A stretch of 6,681 nucleotides of DNA from positions 1-6,681 of the forward strand of contig CAAENW010000177.1 of assembly GCA_900757265.1 (NCBI GenBank), in the 5' to 3' direction. Within the stretch, counting starts at the first letter, position 1, and each line of letters opens with the position of its first letter. This DNA comes from an uncultured Collinsella sp. (GTDB lineage: Bacteria; Actinomycetota; Coriobacteriia; Coriobacteriales; Coriobacteriaceae). Shown here in pieces: positions 1 through 3,921 of the stretch. The notes below the pieces were generated by a model, which was given only the letters and a program-made list of their open reading frames with translations, was not told the DNA's origin and did not search any database. The translations under genes and the position numbers were made by a program.

Positions 1-105
1 GCGGCCTCGGCGCTTTGCGCCTGCCGCCTTTGGGGACTGCGGAGCGCGGCCGGCAGCTGCGGCGCTGTCGCGCCTGCTGCCTTGGGTGACTTTGGGGTCG
101 ATTGA
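1..105. other. GC-rich flank, possible tail of an upstream gene
   Basis: All three forward frames are open from the window edge for at least 28 codons. The frame beginning at base 1 ends in TGA at 103-105 and the frame beginning at base 3 ends near 87. The frame beginning at base 2 runs on into ogt and is unlikely to be a gene there. The translations are short, rich in Ala, Arg and Cys, and match no family I recognise, so the stretch could be the end of a gene that begins left of the window or a GC-rich spacer. It contains the direct repeat listed separately. No function can be given. Confidence 0.25.
8..91. repeat. imperfect direct repeat, two copies of about 31 bases
   Basis: Bases 8-38 and 60-91 are near copies that both begin CGGCGCT. 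The core at 17-38 and 70-91 matches at 19 of 22 positions, starting GCGCCTGC and ending GACT. The two copies differ by one base in length, and the cores start 53 bases apart, which is not a multiple of three. The repeat therefore does not encode a repeated peptide in one frame. No role is evident. Confidence 0.5.
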
Positions 106-126
106 GGTTGTCTGCACAATTCGCGG

Positions 127-132
127 TATTAT
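127..132 (+). promoter_or_regulatory. candidate -10 box of ogt
   Basis: TATTAT stands out in an otherwise GC-rich leader, 28 bases before the GTG start. No good -35 box sits at 16-18 bases. TTGAGG at 102-107 is the nearest candidate but gives a 19-base spacer. The assignment is weak. Confidence 0.3.
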
Positions 133-146
133 GTTGCGAAGTTTTG

Positions 147-153
147 AAAGGAG
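147..153 (+). promoter_or_regulatory. ribosome binding site deciding the GTG start of ogt
   Basis: AAAGGAG lies 6 bases before the GTG at 160. An in-frame TGA at 145-147 rules out any start further upstream, and the next in-frame Met (residue 57) would remove the whole N-terminal domain. The GTG at 160 is therefore well supported. Confidence 0.85.
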
Positions 154-159
154 CCGCTG

Positions 160-738
160 GTGGTCACGACGACGTTTGCCTCGCCTTTGGGCGAAATCTT
201 GCTTGCCGCTGATGGCCGCGGTCTGACGGGGCTTTGGTTTGAGGGACAGGAGCATTTTGGCTCCACGCTTCTCCGGGAAGACTCCGAACATGTTGAAGGC
301 GCCGACGCGGTTTCCGGTATTGGTGGCATGTCGTCGGTGAGTCCGGCAAATGGTGCGGCCTCTTCGGTGCTTGAGCGTTCCTGGGCTTGGCTGAATGCTT
401 ATTTTGCAGGGCAGGAACCTCGGTTTACGCCGCCGTTGCATATGATCGGTACGGCGTTCCAGCGTGAGGTTTGGTTTGAGCTGCTTTCTATCCCACGTGG
501 CGAAGTCGCTACGTATGGCGAGATTGCCCAGCGTATTGCGGCTCGACATCGTGTGCCGGGAAATGAGGTGCCCGTTGTGTCTCCTCGTGCGGTGGGGGCT
601 GCGGTCGCGCGTAATCCCATTTCGATTATTGTGCCGTGCCATCGCGTGGTGGCGGCCGACGGATCGCTCAACGGATATGCCGGTGGGCTCAATCGCAAGG
701 AGTGGCTGCTTCGGCTTGAGGGCGCGTACGAGGAGTAA
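160..738 (+). CDS. ogt: methylated-DNA--[protein]-cysteine S-methyltransferase (O6-alkylguanine-DNA alkyltransferase)
   Basis: This 192-residue cytosolic suicide DNA-repair protein transfers the alkyl group from O6-alkylguanine (and O4-alkylthymine) to its own cysteine. The active-site motif VPCHRV is at residues 158-163, with C160 as the acceptor and H161 beside it. The family landmarks are all visible: the FQREVW helix (100-105), Y119 in ATYGEIA, the arginine-finger segment RAVGAAVARNP (143-153), and the C-terminal GYAGGLNRKEWLLRLEG (172-188). The N-terminal part (1-85) is the short ribonuclease-like domain. Two stretches look longer than usual: a Gly/Ser/Ala-rich linker at about 38-68, and some ten extra residues at 129-140 just before the arginine-finger segment. 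The gene stands alone on the plus strand and faces the antiporter gene across 144 bases. No SOS box or Ada-type operator is seen in its short leader. Family assignment is firm; the symbol ogt is used in the general sense of a stand-alone alkyltransferase. Confidence 0.95.
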   Translation: MVTTTFASPLGEILLAADGRGLTGLWFEGQEHFGSTLLREDSEHVEGADAVSGIGGMSSVSPANGAASSVLERSWAWLNAYFAGQEPRFTPPLHMIGTAFQREVWFELLSIPRGEVATYGEIAQRIAARHRVPGNEVPVVSPRAVGAAVARNPISIIVPCHRVVAADGSLNGYAGGLNRKEWLLRLEGAYEE

Positions 739-770
739 CGCCAAGGCACTTTGCATAGCCAAGACGCCAT

Positions 771-822
771 GAAAGAATGGGACGCGCTTTCCGAATGGAG
801 GCTCGGGCGGAAACCACGTCCC
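771..822 (-). terminator. possible terminator of the antiporter gene
   Basis: On the minus strand the 15-base arm at 808-822 pairs with the arm at 779-793 (13 of 15 pairs, 14-base loop). The T-rich stretch ATTCTTTC follows at 778-771. It lies about 60 bases past the antiporter stop codon, so it could end that transcript. The T-tract is broken and the loop is large, so the call is tentative. Confidence 0.35.
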
Positions 823-855
823 GGAATACAGCCTCAGAGTGGGACGCCGTTTCCG
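779..855. repeat. REP-like palindromic element with three complementary arms
   Basis: Three 15-base arms lie in the gap between the convergent genes. Arm A (779-793) begins GGGACGC and ends TTTCCG. Arm B (808-822) is its inverse complement in outline, CGGAAA to GTCCC. Arm C (841-855) is a second copy of arm A. A and C agree at 13 of 15 positions, and B pairs with either at 13 of 15. B can therefore form a hairpin with A or with C, but not both. A further 6-base complement (GAGGCT at 798-803, AGCCTC at 830-835) could close around B. Such modules are typical of intergenic REP elements, though copies elsewhere in the genome cannot be seen from here. Confidence 0.55.
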
Positions 856-882
856 GTTGAGACCACCTGCTTGGACATCTTT

Positions 883-2133
883 CTACGCCCGCTCCTGCAG
901 GGCGTAGATTGACTTATCCATGTTGAACAGGTAAGCCACGACGCAGACAATAAAGAACATCGGCAAGTTGCCAAAGCCGAAGACCTCGCAGCCAATGAGG
1001 ATCGGCGCGAGTAGCGTGTTGGTGGCGCTGCCAAAGACGGCGGCGTAGCCCAGCGCGGCGCAGAGCTCGACGGGCATGCCGAGAATCCCGGCGAGTACGA
1101 CACCCAGGCTGGCTCCGATGGAGAACAGCGGCGTGACCTCGCCACCCTGATATCCTGCGGCAAGTGTGGTGATGGTGAGTGCGAATTTGAGTACCCAGTC
1201 CCAAGGCATGATGGTGACCTTGCCGTCACCGTTGAGCGCCGCGGATATCAGGTTTGTTCCAAGGCCGCAGTATCGCCCCTGCCACAGCACGAACAGAATC
1301 GCCGACAGCGCAAGGCCCATAACGGCGACGCGTATGTAAGGGTTGGGGAGCAGCCGCGCTGCAAGGGTCTTGGCATGGGCAAGGCACCAGGCAAAAGCTC
1401 CACCTACCATACCAAACGCGATACCCAACAGCGCCAGCCGCTCAAGACCGGGGAGGTCAAGCGCATATGAGGCGACAACGGCGACCTCAAACTTCTCGAG
1501 TCCCAAGGCGCCGGAAGTCATGCTTGCGGCGAGCGAGGCTGCGAGTGCGGGAAGCAACGCACGGTATTCCAAGCGTCCTGCGACCAGTACTTCGATGGCA
1601 AAGACCGTGGCGGCGAGCGGCGTTCGAAAGAGTCCGGCAAAGCCGGCGGCCATGCCAATAAGCAAAAACGTGTTGCCGGGGTCTCGGAAAGGCAGGCGTC
1701 GGCCGATCCAATGTGAGACGGTTGCGCCGATCTGCACGGCCACGCCCTCGCGTCCCGCACTGCCGCCAAAGAGGTGCGTCCCCCACGTGCTCAGCATAAT
1801 GAGCGGCACCAAACGCGGGGAGATGGCTTTCTCGCGTCCGTGGCCCACGTCGAAGACCAGACTCATGCCGCGGTCGGTGCCCTTGCCCCAAGTGCGGTAG
1901 GCAAACACGATGGCAAGGCCCATAAGAGCGAGGAAGGGAAGGAGCAGCGTGATGTGCTCGTCGCGGAAGGCGCCGATTGCCAGGAGCACACGACCAAAAA
2001 AGGCACAGATGGCGCCAACGATAACGCCGATAGGGATTCCGACGGCGCCCATGAGCACGAGACCGCTATAGGTGTTGACCAGGCGTTTGATTCTGCTCGA
2101 AGCGCTGCTTTCTGACATTTTGCTTTCCGACAC
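883..2133 (-). CDS. CLC-family anion transporter, CLC-F (fluoride/proton antiporter) type
   Basis: This is a 416-residue hydrophobic membrane protein with the CLC fold. GGSAGREGVAVQIGA (123-137) is the CLC selectivity and gating segment, with E129 as the gating glutamate. GGEVTPLFSIGASLG (330-344) replaces the GGxFxP motif of chloride CLCs and places a second glutamate, E332, in the core, which is a mark of the CLC-F branch. As I recall the numbering of the Enterococcus CLC-F (M79, E118, E318, Y396), M90, E129, E332 and Y410 here fall at nearly matching spacings. The expected role is therefore expulsion of fluoride in exchange for protons. The TM-rich region spans about 23-405, with a short Ser-rich cytosolic N-terminus. 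The start is uncertain: GTG at 2133 (GAGAG 3 bases upstream) or ATG at 2118 (GGAAAG 4 bases upstream, giving 411 residues). The gene lies downstream of the GyrI-like gene on the same strand but appears to have its own promoter. An ordinary chloride channel is the alternative and is less likely. Confidence 0.9.
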   Translation of the reverse strand: MSESKMSESSASSRIKRLVNTYSGLVLMGAVGIPIGVIVGAICAFFGRVLLAIGAFRDEHITLLLPFLALMGLAIVFAYRTWGKGTDRGMSLVFDVGHGREKAISPRLVPLIMLSTWGTHLFGGSAGREGVAVQIGATVSHWIGRRLPFRDPGNTFLLIGMAAGFAGLFRTPLAATVFAIEVLVAGRLEYRALLPALAASLAASMTSGALGLEKFEVAVVASYALDLPGLERLALLGIAFGMVGGAFAWCLAHAKTLAARLLPNPYIRVAVMGLALSAILFVLWQGRYCGLGTNLISAALNGDGKVTIMPWDWVLKFALTITTLAAGYQGGEVTPLFSIGASLGVVLAGILGMPVELCAALGYAAVFGSATNTLLAPILIGCEVFGFGNLPMFFIVCVVAYLFNMDKSIYALQERA

Positions 2134-2148
2134 TTGCTCTCTTGATAG

Positions 2149-2190
2149 AAAAAGAGCTGGAGTTGCGCATCGTTGAGAGGCTTTCCAGCT
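2149..2190 (-). promoter_or_regulatory. leader hairpin with T-run, possible attenuator of the antiporter gene
   Basis: On the minus strand, AGCTGGA (2190-2184) pairs perfectly with TCCAGCT (2161-2155). One C follows, and then five T residues (2153-2149), about 16 bases before the GTG start. This has the shape of a terminator inside the leader. The stem is only 7 base pairs and the loop is 22 bases, so it may be weak. The sequence upstream does not show the conserved blocks of the fluoride (crcB) riboswitch. Confidence 0.3.
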
Positions 2191-2203
2191 TTAGCAAAAC
2201 AAA

Positions 2204-2230
2204 CTTATAAGATGCGACGGGCCGCGTCAA
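2204..2230 (-). promoter_or_regulatory. candidate promoter of the antiporter gene
   Basis: On the minus strand there is TTGACG (2230-2225) and TATAAG (2209-2204), each matching five of six consensus bases, with a short 15-base spacer. Transcription would begin near 2197 and give a leader of about 65 bases that includes the T-run hairpin. Confidence 0.45.
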
Positions 2231-2273
2231 GATAATTACCGGACGGCCTAGGAGGCGGCTGGTTGGCTGGCTT

Positions 2274-2304
2274 AAAACCTAGCGCGTGAAATGACGCCCC
2301 ACGC
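2274..2304 (-). terminator. weak possible terminator of the GyrI-like gene
   Basis: On the minus strand GCGTG (2304-2300) pairs with CACGC (2288-2284) around an 11-base loop, and TTTT follows at 2277-2274. It overlaps the last base of the stop codon. Five base pairs is short, so read-through into the antiporter gene is quite possible. Confidence 0.22.
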
Positions 2305-2942
2305 TATTCAGCGCGCTTGATAGGATGACGAACCACAGTCTTAAGTTTCTCCGGTGCACATTTGCGTGGATCGGAGAGATAGATTTCGTGATGTAAACGG
2401 GTGTCTGAGAAGTCGGGGGCATAGCCCTGTTCGGTCGCGTATTCATGCATGGCGTCTACGGTTGTCGGCTCGCTGTCATAGGGTCCGGTATGCATGCACT
2501 GAACGCAGAGACCCTCATCAACTTTAAGCAGCTCAACAGCGGTAAAGTCTAGTTTCTTTTTGGCCGTGGCTTCAGCGACTGCCCAGTCAAAATCATCTCG
2601 GCTGACGAAATCGGGCAGGCGGATGCACGAGATAAAGTTGAAATCGTCCTTGCGTACATAATCGATGTCGCCGCTCGGGGAGTCTTGCCACCAGAAACCC
2701 TCGAGCGGCGGTACCACAAAGTCGAAATAGCCCTCGATGCTCCTTGGGCCTTTCTTCGACATCTTGACGGTATAGGCGATGCCGTAAAGTAGCGGCAGGG
2801 CGTTTTGATACTCGCCACCTTCGGTATTTGGGTCGCCCTTTCCGCGAACGGCAACGTAGTTCATAGGCGGGACAGTTACGATGCTCGGCTTGCTTGCAGG
2901 TTTGTAGAGCTCCTTGCATTCCTTCTTAAAGTCGAACGCCAT
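2304..2942 (-). CDS. GyrI-like small-molecule-binding domain protein (COG4832 type), SOS-box promoter
   Basis: This 212-residue soluble protein has no signal peptide or membrane segment. It fits the stand-alone GyrI-like branch related to the effector domain of AraC-type regulators, but has no DNA-binding domain. Recognisable segments are the N-terminal FDFKKECKELYKP (3-15), PPMNYVAVRGKGDPN (25-39), the aromatic VVPPLEGFWW (76-85), HTGPYDSEPTTVDAM (151-165) and the near-invariant HEIYLSDPRKCAPEKLKTV (185-203). Some family members (YtkR7, C10R6, Listeria Lin2189) hydrolyse the cyclopropane warhead of DNA-alkylating natural products, using conserved Glu and aromatic residues. E186, W84 and W85 are my candidates for such a site here, not proven. 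The ATG has AGAAAGG 8 bases upstream. The promoter carries a LexA box, so induction by DNA damage is expected. GC content is clearly lower than in the flanking genes (45-53% in three 60-base lines counted), which hints at transfer. A ligand-sensing role without catalysis is the main alternative. Confidence 0.88.
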   Translation of the reverse strand: MAFDFKKECKELYKPASKPSIVTVPPMNYVAVRGKGDPNTEGGEYQNALPLLYGIAYTVKMSKKGPRSIEGYFDFVVPPLEGFWWQDSPSGDIDYVRKDDFNFISCIRLPDFVSRDDFDWAVAEATAKKKLDFTAVELLKVDEGLCVQCMHTGPYDSEPTTVDAMHEYATEQGYAPDFSDTRLHHEIYLSDPRKCAPEKLKTVVRHPIKRAE

Positions 2943-2950
2943 GTTGGCCG

Positions 2951-2957
2951 CCTTTCT
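2951..2957 (-). promoter_or_regulatory. ribosome binding site of the GyrI-like gene
   Basis: AGAAAGG on the minus strand sits 8 bases before the ATG at 2942. This supports the start that keeps the family's typical N-terminus. Confidence 0.7.
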
Positions 2958-2983
2958 GCGTATTGGCCTGCTTAGATAGTTGA

Positions 2984-2994
2984 ATCATATCATA
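2984..2994 (-). promoter_or_regulatory. candidate -10 region of the GyrI-like gene (two overlapping boxes)
   Basis: The minus strand reads TATGATATGAT, two overlapping TATGAT boxes 42-52 bases before the ATG. With a 17-base spacer from the box nearer the gene, the -35 position would be CGAACA, inside the left half of the LexA box. No TTGACA-like -35 is present. A repressor on the LexA box would cover the spacer and -35 region, as expected for SOS control. Confidence 0.5.
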
Positions 2995-2998
2995 GAAA

Positions 2999-3012
2999 CG
3001 AACAGCTGTTCG
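2999..3012 (-). promoter_or_regulatory. LexA (DinR-type) SOS box
   Basis: CGAACAGCTGTTCG is a perfect 14-base palindrome and matches the Gram-positive/actinobacterial LexA operator CGAAC-N4-GTTCG at all ten fixed positions. It lies 5 bases upstream of the -10 boxes and 56 bases before the GyrI-like start. With ten fixed bases, a chance hit in a window this size is well under 1% assuming even base use. I found no other match in the window. The palindrome is symmetric, but the plus-strand ABC gene starts over 200 bases away, so the GyrI-like gene is the natural target. Confidence 0.8.
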
Positions 3013-3214
3013 AATTATTTGGCTGACAGATTGAGATGCGTGCGTTGTGCTTGGCGGTCGGCCTGACCCCGTCGATGATTTCTCGGCCTCCCCGGCACCT
3101 CATCTATAGCTGCCGTTTTCCCCATATAAAACCTGCCAAAATAAACCTGTCCCTTTTTGGTAGGTGGGAAATGGGTAATACTAAAGAGTTATCCGACCAG
3201 ATGGGAATTAATCG
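3013..3214. other. non-coding spacer before the ABC exporter operon
   Basis: This is 202 bases between divergent genes. The only forward reading frame across it (from ATG 3036) runs out of frame into the ABC gene and looks like no protein, so I treat the stretch as non-coding. It holds the hairpin at 3131-3165 and AT-rich bases near 3121-3150. The ABC promoter is not clear. TATAAA at 3125-3130 lacks a -35 box, and TTGGTA (3157-3162) with TACTAA (3179-3184) at 16 bases is a weak alternative. Confidence 0.5.
3131..3165. repeat. REP-like hairpin (11-base arms)
   Basis: ACCTGCCAAAA (3131-3141) pairs with TTTTGGTAGGT (3155-3165) over 11 positions, with one G-T pair and a 13-base loop. The loop contains CCTGTCCC, and AAACCTGYC occurs twice (3128-3136 and 3143-3151). 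Palindromes with a CCTGTCCC motif resemble REP elements moved by REP-associated tyrosine transposases, as I recall them. There is no T-run directly after it on the plus strand, so it is not a good terminator. An operator for a regulator of the ABC genes is the alternative. Confidence 0.4.
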
Positions 3215-3916
<702 letters not shown>

Positions 3917-3921
3917 CGCCC

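Noticed and set aside
283..296. CGAACATGTTGA inside ogt as a second LexA box
   Set aside because: The half-sites are not spaced by four bases and the right half does not read GTTCG. It also lies within coding sequence.
1343..1900. Plus-strand open frame of 185 codons opposite the antiporter gene
   Set aside because: It is antisense to a clear CLC protein. The product is low-complexity, rich in Ala, Arg, Pro and Ser.
2257..2270. GGCTGG-TT-GGCTGG short tandem repeat between the minus-strand genes
   Set aside because: Two 6-base copies are too short to call a repeat family, and no pairing or operator role is apparent.
2134..2303. Fluoride (crcB) riboswitch before the CLC-F gene
   Set aside because: I looked for the conserved GAUGG, AACCGCC and CUGAUG blocks on the minus strand and did not find them in order. 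A covariance search would be decisive.
2932..2947. CGAACGCCATGTTGG over the GyrI-like start codon as a LexA box
   Set aside because: The spacing is five bases and the right half is imperfect, so it does not fit the operator form.
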